Program-made: the position numbers and the translations under genes | Part shown: piece by piece, positions 32,220 to 43,775 of the stretch | Position numbering within the stretch: the stretch's first letter is position 1 | Layout of the letters: each line of letters starts with the position of its first letter | The notes under the pieces: model-generated | The model's database searches: none | The model's input: only the letters and a program-made list of their open reading frames with translations | Told to the model about the DNA's origin: nothing | DNA from: Pinguiococcus pyrenoidosus | Lineage: Eukaryota > Sar > Pinguiophyceae > Pinguiochrysidales > Pinguiochrysidaceae | DNA length: 64,000 nt | Assembly (NCBI GenBank): GCA_019677205.1 | Contig: JAAMXY010002492.1 | Location: 1-64,000, forward strand | Direction of reading: 5' to 3'

Positions 32220-32359
32220 AGATGTGGGACGAAGACCCGCTTCCTCACGTTTGCTGAGATGCCTATAGAGATGAGCAGAAGAGACCAAGGAAGAACGAGG
32301 AAGAAGAAGAACAAAAAGACGACAGTTTGTTTCACCAGCTTCGCGTCTTCGCGTCTCTG

Positions 32360-34367
32360 TCATCCTGGTATTCGGAAGTGTGAGGCATTCAAGTCCTCGA
32401 GATGAAATCTCAGCGCAATCTGCTGGAGCACCCGCTTCTTTCTCCCCGCGACGCTCGGCTCGCTGCTCAAGTCGTAGAGGGTGCACAGATTGAAAGCCGT
32501 CTCCTTCCTTAAGAACCGATGGGGATCCTCTCGCACGAGGTCCTCAAGGATTTGAACGGCAGCGCCAAGCTGACAGGTGTACAACGAAGCGATCGCCAGG
32601 TTGTTGGCCGCAGAAACGACGAGGTCGTTGTCAAAGCCGATCCCCTCGACCCCGGGAACCACGCCTCCAGCTCTCCACCCGGACACCGACGGCGACATCG
32701 GGCGAGGGCTGCCGCCAAGCGATCGCCCAAGGCTGTCCAGGCTTACGTCTGCCGCTTGCCTCTTCCGCTCGACGTCCATCGCGTCTCGGTAGCAGACCTG
32801 CGCCTTGACATACTCCCCTTTGCTGAAGAACAGGCTCCCGCGTGCCAGGCTAATCAAGGGGTCCGGGTCCGGGTCCAGGCCTGCGCTCTCCCCGTCTCGC
32901 CCCTTCATCTCTGCCTCCAGGGCCTCCAACGCCTTCGCAGCTGGCGGCACTGCGCCAACCTGGATGAAGATGTGGCAGATCCTGCTCAGCACCGCCGCAC
33001 GAGCTTGAATGCGACCCCGCAGCACCGCGGGGCTCTCCGCGGAGCCATGAACCGGTGCGTCCTTGGGAATGTACATCAGCTGTGCCTCTAGAGCTTGCAC
33101 GGCCGCCCGCCACTGGAAACGACTTGCCTACCAAGAGGTTGGAGATGTGCGGTCAGCCCAGCTGCTTGGTCAGAAATGTACGTTCAGAGATGTTGCACAG
33201 CGCGCCACGGAGCGACCTCCCGCAAGGTAACACTCACGTGCGCGGTGCTCACAGCTGTGAGAAATCGCAATCTCCACCGCAGCCGATCGCCGTCGGACAG
33301 GCTCTGGGACAGCTCTGCCAGGTCGAGAGGGAACAAGAGATTCAGGGGAAGCGCTTCCTCCGCGGTCCCGCTGGCCGCCACTGCGGACGAGCTGGCCGGG
33401 TCCGCCATTGCATTGATCACATCGTGCATGCTAAAGATCGCAAGATGCGCCTTCTCCGCATTGTGCGCGGCCGTCTAGACGAGCACGCACCAAATGTCAG
33501 GCAAGCTCCCTTGTCTCCAGACTCTTGTTCCCCCGCCGCTTACCACTTCCAGCACCATGAGAAGGATCTGCAGTTTGAGAAAGGCCTGCCGTCGCTCCAC
33601 CTCCGCATTGCCGTCCACCTTTTCGGAAGAGACACGGTGAATCCACTTTCCTCCGCCTCGCATGCACCGCAGCCGATGAATTCAACTCAAGCTACCTCCC
33701 CCGTGTCCAGCGACCAGATGCGCTGGAGCTCGGAAAGCGCCTTCTCCGGCATGGACGTCTTCACGAAGGCCAAGGCGCGGCAGAAGCGCAGCTCCGCCCG
33801 GTCCAGAGGCGTCAGCAGCACCGCGTCGGAGGATCCCCCCTCAGGCTCGTGCAGGAGCGTCTCGGACACCTCCAGGAGCTTCTTCCAGTGGCGCCTGGCC
33901 GCCAGGATCCGCACGGTTCGAGGAGAGGCTTGGAGCTGCTCCGGCCTCGGCACCTCCGCGCCGCTGTCCACAAGGAAATCGTCCACGTAGTCGCGCAGCG
34001 TCTTCTTGGGCGAGTCCGACGACACCGGCGTGTCCGGCGCGGTGCGGACGCTCAGCTCTTTGCTCAGCGACTCCGGCGTGCGCAGCGTCGAAGACAGGCG
34101 CCGCGCCGGCGGCTGCGCCGGCGGCTGCGCCTGCGTGCCGTACGTCATGGGCGGCGCCGCGATCGTGGGCGTCAGAGGGTCGTCCTGCGCATTTCGCCGC
34201 GCCACCGGCCGCACGCCCGCCGGAGCGCCGTCCTGAACAGGGGTTTCGTGTCGCTGTAAGTCCCACGCCGAAGCTTTGCCGGACTAGCGCCGTACCTGCA
34301 ACGCCGGCGGGCGCGCGTCGTCCACCGCAGCCGCAGGAGGTGGCGTGTTGAAGAGCTTCTCCGCCAT
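32360..34367 (-). CDS. TRAPPC12: TRAPPC12-like TRAPP III subunit
   Basis: Five exons: 34367-34296, 34232-33696, 33645-33544, 33474-33238 and 33127-32360. The introns are 63, 50, 69 and 110 nt and phases are 0; the product is about 571 residues. The third exon's acceptor is the least certain (a downstream one at about 33619 also keeps frame). The N-terminus is Pro/Ser-rich, with TLRDYVDDFLVDSG and then the RHWKKLLEVSETLL helix. The C-terminal TPR array matches TRAPPC12: ANNLAIASLYTCQLGAAVQI, LVREDPHRFL, TAFNLCTLYDLSSEPS and the final RFHLEDLNASHFRIPG. In animals TRAPPC12 belongs to TRAPP III, which activates Rab1 in ER-Golgi traffic and autophagy. It shares a 206-bp promoter with the KIFBP gene. 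Confidence 0.9.
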
Positions 34368-34573
34368 GAGCGTCGCACTTGGCGCGCGCGCGCGCGCGGT
34401 CTTTCGGCGTTGGCAGCGGAGTTCGAGAGATTGCGCGCTTGCTCGCCGCATACAACAGCGCAAGAGCGGGGAAGATCCGGATTTGTGACAGAGGGAAGTC
34501 CGGCGTAAGCGGCCGGATTTGAACGCCGATCTTGGCCTTTCGGACGGATCGGCACCAGATAGAAAGCGTCAGC

Positions 34574-36592
34574 ATGGCGGCGCAAGTGGAAAGGGATTCT
34601 GCAGAAGTGGAGGTGCGCTCTGCTGCCGCTGCGTGCGGTTTGGGATGCGTCGCAGGCTCAGATCGTCTTGTCGTGCAGGCGGCGGAGGAGCTGGAAACGC
34701 TTTCGGACACGCTTGCCGAGGCCGAGAGGCTAAGTCTGGTGCAGGATCCGGATGGCGAGCCTTTCAAATCCAAGTACCAGGCGCTTCGGCTGCTCCAGCG
34801 GGCGAAAGAGCTGTTGCAAGGCGCTGAAGAGGAGCACGGGAGGGACCTCCGAGATTTGCAGCGCCGGATCGGGGCCTTGCACTTGGCGACCGAGGACTTC
34901 GCGGCGGCGGATGAAGCTCTGACGAGCTGCATTACTATGCTGGCACCGGAGCTGGTGCAGAGAGTCGGCAAACTCTCCGGGGACGACGAGGCGGAGGACG
35001 CGCAAGAGCTTCCCCCGGAGATCGTGCTTGGTGATCAGGAGCTTCAGCGCTTTCGAGACGAATTGGAGACCGTATGGGACTGCCTCAATCTTCTCGGTCT
35101 TCTGTGGAGCCAGCGAGACCGGCCCCGGCGCTCTCTTCTGTATCTTCTGGTAGCGGAGAGGCTCAGCGTTGACGCGGATGTCTCGAACGACACAAGAGCG
35201 CCAAGCGATGGCGATCCGAGGCTTCTTTCGCTTCTCAATCACACGAATTACTATCTTGCCCAGGTGTACTCGAATCTTGGCCAGCTGAATCGAGCAGCGA
35301 AGTACATCCAGGTTACGCTGGAGCAGCAACTGGTGACGAGGGATTCGTTTTCGCCGCTCGAGTGGGCCAAGAACTGCATGGGCCTGTCCGACTTTTGCCT
35401 GATGCAGCGCCGATTTCTAGAGACCTCCAAGTGCTTGCAAGCAAGCAGGCACATCATTCGCAGTGTAGAAGGCGACGCAGGCGAGGAGGAGGAGACCATG
35501 AGAAAAACTAGTTTGCTGGCCGACTTGGACAAGAGATGGGCCTCCGTCGCGGCGGAACTCTTGCAAGCGGTCGTAGACAAAGAGTTTGACGCCGAGTTGC
35601 CGGTTGTGGCGGGGGATGGTCCGAGGAGGGTCGAGTTCCGCTCTCTCCCTGCGGAGCCAGTGCCCATTCTTCTGACGCCGAGGGAGATCATCACGTTCGA
35701 AAGCGCGAGGGACATCTACAAATTCGGGGAGCGCGCTTGCCTTCAGGCGCTCCAGCACTATCAGCTGGATGGGTATGTGACCAATCACGTCCGGATCATG
35801 CAGCTGCGGTCGCGCCTGCTGGGCTTGCTATCGAAGCTCGAAGAGGACGCCTCTCGTGTCGCGGCGATGAACACCAAGAGATGCGGACTGCTGGCGCCGC
35901 TGCTCAGCCAACTGAGCGCCACACACTATGCTCATCTCCTGAAGGAAATCAGCTTCGAAGTGGGCTCTCTCCAGTCCGATCTGGTGGACTTCCGCGCGAA
36001 GCGGGTCGAGAAGCGGCAGCGCCATGGCAAAGCACCCAAATCTGGCGACGTTGTCGCCCTGAACCGCGCGGCGGCAGCAGCAATCATCGCGTTTGAGTCG
36101 TTCGCAGGCTACTACCAGAAGCCTCAGCCCGGATGCTGCATGGTCCCGACCTACTCAAACGCGGGAGATTTGGAATCTCTTGGGGAAGAGAACGTCGAGG
36201 TGATTGAGGGCGTCATCTTCCCGCCACTGCGTAGCCTCATTCGGCGCGGACCGCCGAGGTCGATTGATTTTCCTGCAGACCTGCATGCATCCGACGTTGG
36301 CCCGCTATGGAGGGCCTACTTCCATATTGCTCGCATGTGGGGACGGACGGTCTCGCCCACGCCGCAGCAACGTGTGGAGGTTCTCTCGCAGGCGCTCCAG
36401 CTCTATGAAGCGCTTCCAGCCTTTGCCCAAGGTCTGGTCGAGCGAATCGACAAGGATGAAGCAGAGGGAGTGACCGTTCCGGGCCTCTTCGAGCAGGAGA
36501 TTGAGATCTGCACACAGATGGCAGGTCTTCTGCCGATCAAGATGTCGCGAGTGCAGCATGACGGCGTTGCCGCACTGGGGCCAGCGCTGTAG
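34574..36592 (+). CDS. KIFBP: KIF-binding protein (KBP) homologue
   Basis: Single exon, 672 residues. The ATG at 34574 is the first in frame with a good context (AGCATGG). The TPR-like helices follow KBP: LLNHTNYYLAQVYSNLGQLN, RAAKYIQVTLEQQL, SPLEWAKNCMGLSDFCLMQR, then the C-terminal LTPREIITFESARDIYKFGE, ALQHYQLDGYVTNHVRIMQL and MNTKRCGLLAPLLSQLSATHY. KBP binds the motor domains of certain kinesins and blocks microtubule attachment, tuning organelle and ciliary transport. It lies 206 bp from the divergent TRAPPC12 and only 45 bp (stop to stop) from the next, convergent gene. Confidence 0.93.
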   Translation: MAAQVERDSAEVEVRSAAAACGLGCVAGSDRLVVQAAEELETLSDTLAEAERLSLVQDPDGEPFKSKYQALRLLQRAKELLQGAEEEHGRDLRDLQRRIGALHLATEDFAAADEALTSCITMLAPELVQRVGKLSGDDEAEDAQELPPEIVLGDQELQRFRDELETVWDCLNLLGLLWSQRDRPRRSLLYLLVAERLSVDADVSNDTRAPSDGDPRLLSLLNHTNYYLAQVYSNLGQLNRAAKYIQVTLEQQLVTRDSFSPLEWAKNCMGLSDFCLMQRRFLETSKCLQASRHIIRSVEGDAGEEEETMRKTSLLADLDKRWASVAAELLQAVVDKEFDAELPVVAGDGPRRVEFRSLPAEPVPILLTPREIITFESARDIYKFGERACLQALQHYQLDGYVTNHVRIMQLRSRLLGLLSKLEEDASRVAAMNTKRCGLLAPLLSQLSATHYAHLLKEISFEVGSLQSDLVDFRAKRVEKRQRHGKAPKSGDVVALNRAAAAAIIAFESFAGYYQKPQPGCCMVPTYSNAGDLESLGEENVEVIEGVIFPPLRSLIRRGPPRSIDFPADLHASDVGPLWRAYFHIARMWGRTVSPTPQQRVEVLSQALQLYEALPAFAQGLVERIDKDEAEGVTVPGLFEQEIEICTQMAGLLPIKMSRVQHDGVAALGPAL

Positions 36593-36637
36593 CCCCCTTC
36601 GACCCCAACTTCGAAGAAACGATCTCGAAGCACGCGC

Positions 36638-39600
36638 CTAGACTGTTGCCTCGTCCGTCTGCGTCTGCACACTCAGCAGGGCCTCCGACAGATTCAATTC
36701 AGGCTGCTGCCTCAGCTTGAGCGCAAGGCTGTTGGCCAGCTCGATCACCGCATCGAATTTCTCTGGGCGATCGACGCTTTCTGGAGGATCTTCCGTTGGG
36801 CGCAAAACTAGAAGATCCGAAAGGGCTTTTGCTTCCGAAATGGCTTTTGCTTCTCGCCTTCCGGGCTTCGAGGGGCTCACGATTGAGAGGCTGGAGCCAC
36901 GCAGTGGAAACGCCTCGTCCACGCTGGCACGCACTCGCACCTCAAACGGAGGGCTTGCCGTAGACCAGCCGACCCCGTTCATGGCGCTTACGCGATACTG
37001 CAGCACAATAGGAAACGTGCGCGGTAGTCTGAACGGCTGCTCTCGACTCGCAAGCTGTCTCGCGCTTTCGTACGCTGAGTGCGCGAAGCAATGGACATCG
37101 TTCTTCACGGTTGCGAGTTCGCGCCAGTTCTTCGGCCAGGGCATCGATGCTCCTTTCGCCACCTCCGTCGCGAGCATCTTATGCCGGCGAGGTTCTCTTT
37201 TCCACTCGATCTTGTAGAGTTTGATGGTGTCGCCGCTCGCATGGGCAGGCGCCCACGTCAGCTGCACGACTGGCTCGCGGAGGGAGACGTCGATATCTCT
37301 CTCGTCCTCTGACGCACATACTGCCGGGCTACGGCCTCGGGCCAAGCTCTCCACTCCGCTCGCCGTGTGCGTCCAGACGACAGTGCACGAGACAACTGAG
37401 GGTCTGGCGGGCACATCAGACGTAGTCGCGATGCGCAGAGGAGCCTGTGCGTGGAGCCAGCGCCGGGCCGCGTCGTCAATGTCTTCTTGATTCATGTCCT
37501 TCAAGTCCTGTGTCTCTTTTGCGCCGTGCGACGGCGCAGACTCGCTGACGAGCTCGTCCAGCGAGGAGAAGTGCATCTCAAAGGATCTTTGAAGCGACGC
37601 TAAGGAGCCATTCAGAACATGAAGTGCCTTGAGGAAGAAGCGTCGCTGCGGCCATTCCAAGGCCGCGATGTATTGCCTTATCGCGGAGGATTTGCAAGCA
37701 TCGCAGGTGTCTTCGAGACCCTGCAGCAATCGCCGTCTGTCCTTCTCATCAACGAGCAACACTGCTCGGTACGCCGTTCGAGGCTGCAGCCCGGAAACAC
37801 TCACACCCAGAGTGGCGAAGAAAGACTTCTCGTCGAGCTTGCTCTGCTCAACCAAGTGCGGCATCTCCGGGAAGATGGGCAGCAGCCATTCCTCCTGGAG
37901 CAAAGGTATGAGAAGAGCCCGTAGGGTCGGAGAGCACGTCGACTCGGATGCCTGCATTGCCTTCTGTAGCGACTGCACCGCTTGTGCGCAGTCCACCTTC
38001 CTCGTAGACGCGAGTGCTACATCCGTGGATGAGGGGCCCACTCTCGACGAGAACGGGTTCAGCGGCAGGTCGACGGACACGAGACGCACGATGATGTACG
38101 ACAGATCGCCGACACTTTGCACATGAGCCCGCGGGGAAATTGAGTGCGTGAAGAGGCGCATCGGCAGCAGCCGTTCCGACACGTTTGGCAGCAAATCCTC
38201 ACTCTGATTCAAGAAGCTTCGGTCGCTTGACCGTGACGCATCCGCCGCGGCGTTGTCTCTGTAGTGATGCAAGAAGGACTTCATCACGAGAGAGTCATCG
38301 ATTTGCCTGAGAATCACGATCTGCGCCGCTAGCGCAGATTCCAGCCGCTCCGGCATCCGCAGCGTCACCTGCGTCGGGCCACGAAGCGGCCTTGCCGAGA
38401 ATCCCCAAGCAGCGTGAAGCTGGCGGAAGCATGCAATTTCGTCCAGTGCGAGATTCTGGCGGCGCTGAAGAGCCAGCGGCACTGCTCCTCTTAAGGCTTC
38501 GGCAAAGCGGCGCTCCTTGTCCATCGCGTGTCTCTCCGCCGCAGCGGCCTTCATGTGGGCCTCGAGTCGGCTCTGCTCCTTCTTAAGCAGCAGATCCTCC
38601 TCGACGCGCAGACGCTCTCGGGCCCTTCGTGTAGCTTCTTCCCAGATACTACGGCAAACGTTGCGCGTCTTGCGGCCGCGATACACCGCCTGAATCTCAC
38701 TGGCCGCCCAGTGCTCACCCTTTGCGGCGTCCGTCCGAAGTCCCTCCAAAACTTCCAGAAGGGTCCGACCGATGCGAAACTCCTGTTCCTTGAGACAGAG
38801 ACGCCTCCGCGCCGTGCAAACCGCAGCGCACGCGGCCACGTCCTCTGCGGCAAGATTCTCGCCGGCAGCCCGAAGCGCCACGCGTCGTGCAAAGCGACGG
38901 AAGCCACGAGCTCTGTACTTTTTCGCCACCTCGTCTCGTTCCACCTGGCTCCAGGTCCTCATCGGCGCATCAAAACCACCGTCACCCTCTGGGCCACCGA
39001 CCACAGCTGTCGGCGGCAGCTGGCTGATTCGCAGCAGGTCGAGGCGAGCTGGCATGGTGGACAAGACGCGCGTGTCGGCGTCGACGTCCGCGCCGTTGAT
39101 AGCTTCCTGGTCTTTTACTGAAATCATTTGGTTCCGGCGCTTCTCGGCCGCGCGCCGTTGCTTCCGCTGGGCCTCCGATGCCTCTTCGTAAAGCCCTTCA
39201 AAGTACTCGGATGATCTCGGCCCGTCCAGCAGATCCTCCACGGCGGAAGCCAAAATGGCGTTCTGGAGCTTCTGGCCGCCGTAGTAGGCCCAGTAATCCG
39301 CCTCTTCCCCCTCCATAGCACGCTGGCGACCTTGCTTCATTGCCGCTGCGCACAAGTCGACCACAGCGCGCTGGTCGAGTCGCAGGCGCCAGGCCTCCTC
39401 CGCAAACGCCCAGCCGTGCGCCAGCCAGTCGGTGACGTAGTCGCCGTCTCCAATGCGACTCCGGAAGCGGCGACTGACCTGATCGACATTGGGGTCAAGG
39501 GGTCGCCGCAAGGGTTGAGGGTCGTGGCTATCCATCCTCTCGACTGCCATTTGCGCTTCATTGAACGACGAAACGCCGTCACCCGATGGCCCGTCCTGAG

Positions 39601-42584
39601 TAGCCTCTTCGCCGCCTTCGTGCTTGTGGAAGTCTCCGAGGCACCAGGAGCAGAAGTGTTGGACGTTGCTCAGCTCCGGGACCAGCTGAAACCTCTCTCG
39701 CACAAAGCCTTTGGGGACAAAGTTACCCTTGAGCGTCTCCGGCGAAGTTTGGAGCAAAAAGAAGATGTCGCGGCGTCCGCCACACATGGGATCGCCAGCA
39801 TCCCAACCTTGCTCCTCGTCGCTGGATTGGCCTGAGTATCGGGCGAAGCGCTGGCACATCGTCTCGATGGCGGCGCTTTTCCAGTCGAACTCATCTCGGC
39901 TTCGACGCCTCTCCTCTTCGGCCAGTCGCCGCAGGCGCTGCTTCTTCGTCTCGAACTTCTTTCTGCCCTTCAAGGCTTGATGCAATGGTTGGGATTGCGT
40001 CGCCGAGGTAGCTCGAAGGCCAGACTCGTCGCGATCTAGCTTCGTGGTTGCCATTGCTGTTGCTGTTGCCGCTGCCGCTGCCGCTGCTGCTGCTGCTGTT
40101 GCTGTTGCTGCTGCTGTTGCTGTTGCTGCTGGTCCTTCCGTTGGGCTTGTTTCCTTGCGTGTCTTCCGACCCCAGAGGTCCGGGAGAGGAGCGTCGCTGA
40201 TGCCCGAGGCGACATATTCCCAGAACGTCTTGGGATCCCACCAGAGGTGCAAAGCGACGTCTTTCCATTGGCGGCGCTCGCGGCGCCTACTCTCGTTGGC
40301 ACTCCGAATCTGCTGGCGGCGCTTCAGTCTCTCTGGCGGGGGCATTGCACCGTGAGGCTATTGCAAACGGCAAGAGCCTTTGAGGCCTCGAGAAAGACTG
40401 CTCACCTTTCTCTTCTTCGCTCAGGCTGTCGAGAAAGAGGCGGCGCTTCCGCTCTTCAACCCTTTCCCTCGCCTTCTCGATCCCTTCTCGTCGCCGCTTC
40501 TCCTTCTCCTCTTCAGTCTGCGGTGCGTCTCGCCTTGGAGCCGCTGCTTCCTTGTGGCCACTTCTTGTCTTCTGCTCCTGAAGACCGAAGTCACACGGCG
40601 ACAAAAATCACGTCTTGCTGCAAACAAGCAATGGCCTGATGAAGGGCACGCATTACCTCGACAAAAAGCTGGAAGTCTCCGCTGTCCCGATCGAAGACGT
40701 CGCACGCAAACATGTCCCCATGCGGCGAAGACCGCGACATAACCCGAGCGAGAGCGAGCCAAAGGTACGCGCGTTCCACCTGATTGAAATCGAGGAAACC
40801 CCTGAATCGCAGGGGCGGCACAACTAGCGAGTCATCTTCTTCGTCTTGGCTGCCACTACGCTGGGCGGCTCTTCTCCGGTACAGCGCGTAGAGCATCTTC
40901 AAGATCTGTCCGGTGCTCTGCAGCTTCCAGCACAGCTTTTTCTCTCGGCGCTGGTCCAGAGCCACTTTGCTCGCGAGCAGCGCATTCCACTCCCCGCAGG
41001 CACCTAGCGCAACGCAACTGATGAACGACGCCGGTGCGCGATCTTCTTGCCTGTGCGCTAACGCCAATGCCAATACACTGCGAATGAGATGGCCGTATCT
41101 CTCCGGCAGTCTCTTGGGTAGATGAGTCAAGCTCCACTCGCACTTTTGGCCCAAGGCGTTCACGAAGCCCGCCTGTCGCAGATGATCGGCCGCGTCCTCA
41201 TCCGCGCCGACGACGCCTCCATCGACCAGATGGAGAATCGCGCAGGCTGCTCGAAAGGCGTCGTCCTTGTGGGCCTTGCTTCTCTCGGCTTCGCCCAGCC
41301 CCACCAAAGGTCGAGCCTTCGCCAGCGCGCCGAGTCCCAGGAAGACGTCGAAGGAAGGTTGACCCTTGAGGTTGAGGCCGGAGGGCAAGAGCTGGATTCT
41401 CTCCGCGCACAAGCCACGACCGAGGCTGACACCACATCCGTTCACGAACGCCACCGCGGCGAAGAGCTGACTGGCCCACGCGGCGAGCAGGGCCTCGGGG
41501 AATCTGCGAGACATCTTCGCCCTCGTCTTGAAGGTTTGGAAGTGGCCCACGAAGTCCGTGTAGATGATCACGGTCCCGGCTCCATCAGCGCTTCTGGCCA
41601 CTCCGCGGACGTTCGCCACGTACCGCGCGGCAAAGCCAAAGGCTTCTGTGGAGGCGAGATCGAGAAGTTGCTGGACGCGCTGGAGAGGCGAGCCCTTCGG
41701 GAACGGCGCTGTCGCTGCTTCTCGCGGCGTCGGAGACTCTTGGAGACGTGAAGCTGAGGTATCAGGACCAGCTATGCGAAGAAGCATCGCAGCGAAGTCC
41801 ACGACGGCGTCCTCGTCGGCACCAGTCGCTGCGAGCGCGAGGCAGAGGATCCCATCAACAGGACTCTTATATCCATCGTCACTTGCCCGGTTGAGCCAAA
41901 GGACGCCGGGTGTCGCCTTGATGTGGCAGCCTGAAATGCACATGTCCTCCGCGGATTTTGCGGCCTGCTGCAGGGCCTGGCGGATCGTTCTTGGCTTCGT
42001 CCTTGGATAGGGGGCGCCAAGCATGCCGATCTTCTTGACCTTTCCCGCAGGCTCCAGGCGCTCGGCGTCAATGCCGTTGGCGGGCAGGAACCTCGCGAGC
42101 TTCATGGATGCTGTCTGGTGTACCGGAACGATCTCAGCGTCATCCAGTACGCCAAGGTCAGGCGTGAAGCTTTTCTCGCAGAGGACCCAATCCACCCCCA
42201 CGCGCTGGGCAGGGACTCTTCTTGATCCTCTCGTCGTTGCACTTTTGGCGATGAGGTGCCCAAGCCGAGTCTGAACCTTGCGAAGGCACTCAGGTTCCAC
42301 CTCACCACATTCATGCTGCGGAAAAGGTTGGGCCAGATGGTCCATTCGAGGCTCTTCCTGCGCCATTTCTTCAAATGCCACTGACAAGGTAAGGTTGGTC
42401 GGGACCTTGAGTGAGACCGAATGGGCGACCAGTCTCAAGCGTTCTGGATCAGGCTATTTGGAACACGACGTACTCGATCGATGGAGCAGCATGACGCAGG
42501 TTCCTCAGCACCAAAGGTGTGCCTCTCCACCAGAGAAAAACGACCTTCGCGCACCCGCTGCAGGTCCAAAGACCTACTTCTCAT
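36638..42584 (-). CDS. 1908-residue IQ-motif / fibronectin-III protein, unknown family
   Basis: Four exons: 42584-42474, 42405-40657, 40577-40406 and 40332-36638. The introns are 68, 79 and 73 nt and phases agree. The last exon alone gives a 1235-residue ORF and the second a 615-residue ORF; splicing joins them into one protein. Residues 60-600 are globular without a recognised domain. Then comes a charged coiled segment (EEEKEKRRREGIEKARERVE), an Ala/Thr tract from a trinucleotide repeat (about residue 750), an IQ motif (EIQAVYRGRKTRN) near residue 1221 and a basic helix after it. A fibronectin-III-like domain lies near residues 1690-1810 (VVQLTWAPAHASGDTIKLYK, YRVSAMNGVGWSTASPPFEV). IQ plus FN3 suggests a calmodulin-binding cytoskeletal or axonemal scaffold; that is inference. 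Confidence 0.82.
40050..40135. repeat. trinucleotide (GCT/GTT) repeat coding Ala/Thr tract
   Basis: An imperfect run of GCT, GCC and GTT triplets (plus strand) lies inside the IQ/FN3 gene and encodes a mixed Ala/Thr tract of about 28 residues on the minus strand. It is a coding microsatellite that is likely to vary in length. Confidence 0.9.
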
Positions 42585-43051
42585 GTTGTGGCGCGAAGCG
42601 CGTTCAGGAAGGAAATAGGCCGAAAGGAAAGGAGAAGGCAGACAAGGAAAGGAAAGGAATGATCCCCGAACGATCCATGAGTCCCGAGCCAGCTATGGGC
42701 AAAGGAAGCTCCTCGTTCATGCTACAGCATGGTCAAAGTGTGCAGCTGTTTCACGAGTCCAGTTCAGAGTTGTCGAAGCGTGCACTCGAGATCTATTTTT
42801 ACGGCTCCATACCTAGTAGCATCCTTGCCGTCTTCCTGTACTTTTGCGGAGATGCTCTTTCGCGAGAGAAGGAGATGTCATTGGATCGAGATTGATGGTT
42901 TCGAATGTACCCGCTCAATCCACGCTTAAGCATCCTTCTGGCGGCCCAATCAAGGCACGTAGAAAGTAGAAAGCGTCGCGGAAGTCGGGCGGCAACGTCA
43001 ACGGTGCTCAAGTCTGGCAGCGGCAATAAGACTCCGTTTTGCTGACCTGCA
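42585..43051. other. non-coding flank of IQ/FN3 gene
   Basis: 467 bp upstream of the IQ/FN3 start. GGAAAGGA-type purine repeats occur near 42623-42660. Short plus-strand ORFs show no family signature. Confidence 0.45.
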
Positions 43052-43420
43052 GCTGGCATGTGCCACACGGACGTCCACTTCCTTCGGAACGAGTGCAATC
43101 ACTCCAGATACCCAATGGTGCCGGGGCATTAGATCGATGGCCTTGCTTCTGCGGTTGGTGACCGGTTGGTGACCAATTGACGAGGTTCCAGGTCAGTCAC
43201 AGTGCAGGCGTCGGATGTATCGTGGAGTCGTGTCGCACCATGCGGTACCTGCGACGTCGGGAAGGAGCAGCATGGCGGAGACGCAGGAGATGCTCGACTT
43301 CTGTGCGAAGCATAACATTCTGCCGGGCGTCGTGGTGATTCCCGCTTGTCGCGCGAACGTGGCCATTCAGATGCTCGCCGAGGGGCATGTACCCTTGGGA
43401 GGAGGGAGATGTGCGGTCGA
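43052..43420 (+). pseudogene. broken zinc alcohol dehydrogenase (YahK/CAD type)
   Basis: Several pieces of a cinnamyl-alcohol-dehydrogenase/YahK-type enzyme are legible in order. 43052-43129 reads AGMCHTDVHFLRNECNHSRY then PMVPGH, containing the catalytic-zinc Cys and the GH of the GHE motif. The Glu codon after GH is TAG. The frame then continues weakly (IDGLASAVGDRLVTN) to a second stop. About 43170-43250, in another frame, resembles the GVGCIVESC segment. About 43260-43395 reads the C-terminal MAETQEMLDFCAKHNILP. The structural-zinc Cys cluster, the Rossmann domain and about 150 middle residues are missing. A nonsense codon, at least one frameshift and a large internal deletion make this a dead copy. 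The full-length parent would be about 350 residues. Confidence 0.82.
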
Positions 43421-43775
43421 CGACGTTGAGGAAAGCATGAAGGATGAGGAAATTGAGCTTGGGGCGCCAGAGATCAGATCTCCGCCTGCGGCGCAGAGCT
43501 TCTTTACGACGCTGCTGCGGATGCCAGCGTCGTTCTGGCCCTTCCGGGTTTAGCTTCCGTTGTGCCCGCCGCCGTCTGGGCCGTAGAAGCGTTCGGTTGG
43601 TGCTGCGGGATCTCTCTGAGAGACACCCCACAGGACGCATGTGCGGCCAGTCCTTGGTGCGCCTGCTGCGCCTGCTAATCTTCCTGAGAAGCGACTCTGC
43701 AGAGCAGCAAAGGGGTCTCTAGATGTCTTCCGTCTTTTGCAAACAACCTTTGCTTTGCCTGCCTTTGCTTCTCGT
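43421..43775. other. intergenic region
   Basis: 355 bp between the alcohol dehydrogenase remnant and the 3' end of the peptidase-E-like gene. No supportable gene or RNA is seen. Confidence 0.4.

Noticed and set aside
40591-42438. 615-residue ORF as a separate gene
   Set aside because: It has no ATG at its start, and splice sites at both ends join it in phase to flanking exons of the IQ/FN3 gene.
42278-42895. 205-residue plus-strand ORF upstream of the IQ/FN3 gene
   Set aside because: Its first half is antisense to exons 1 and 2 of that gene and the rest is purine-rich low-complexity sequence without a motif.
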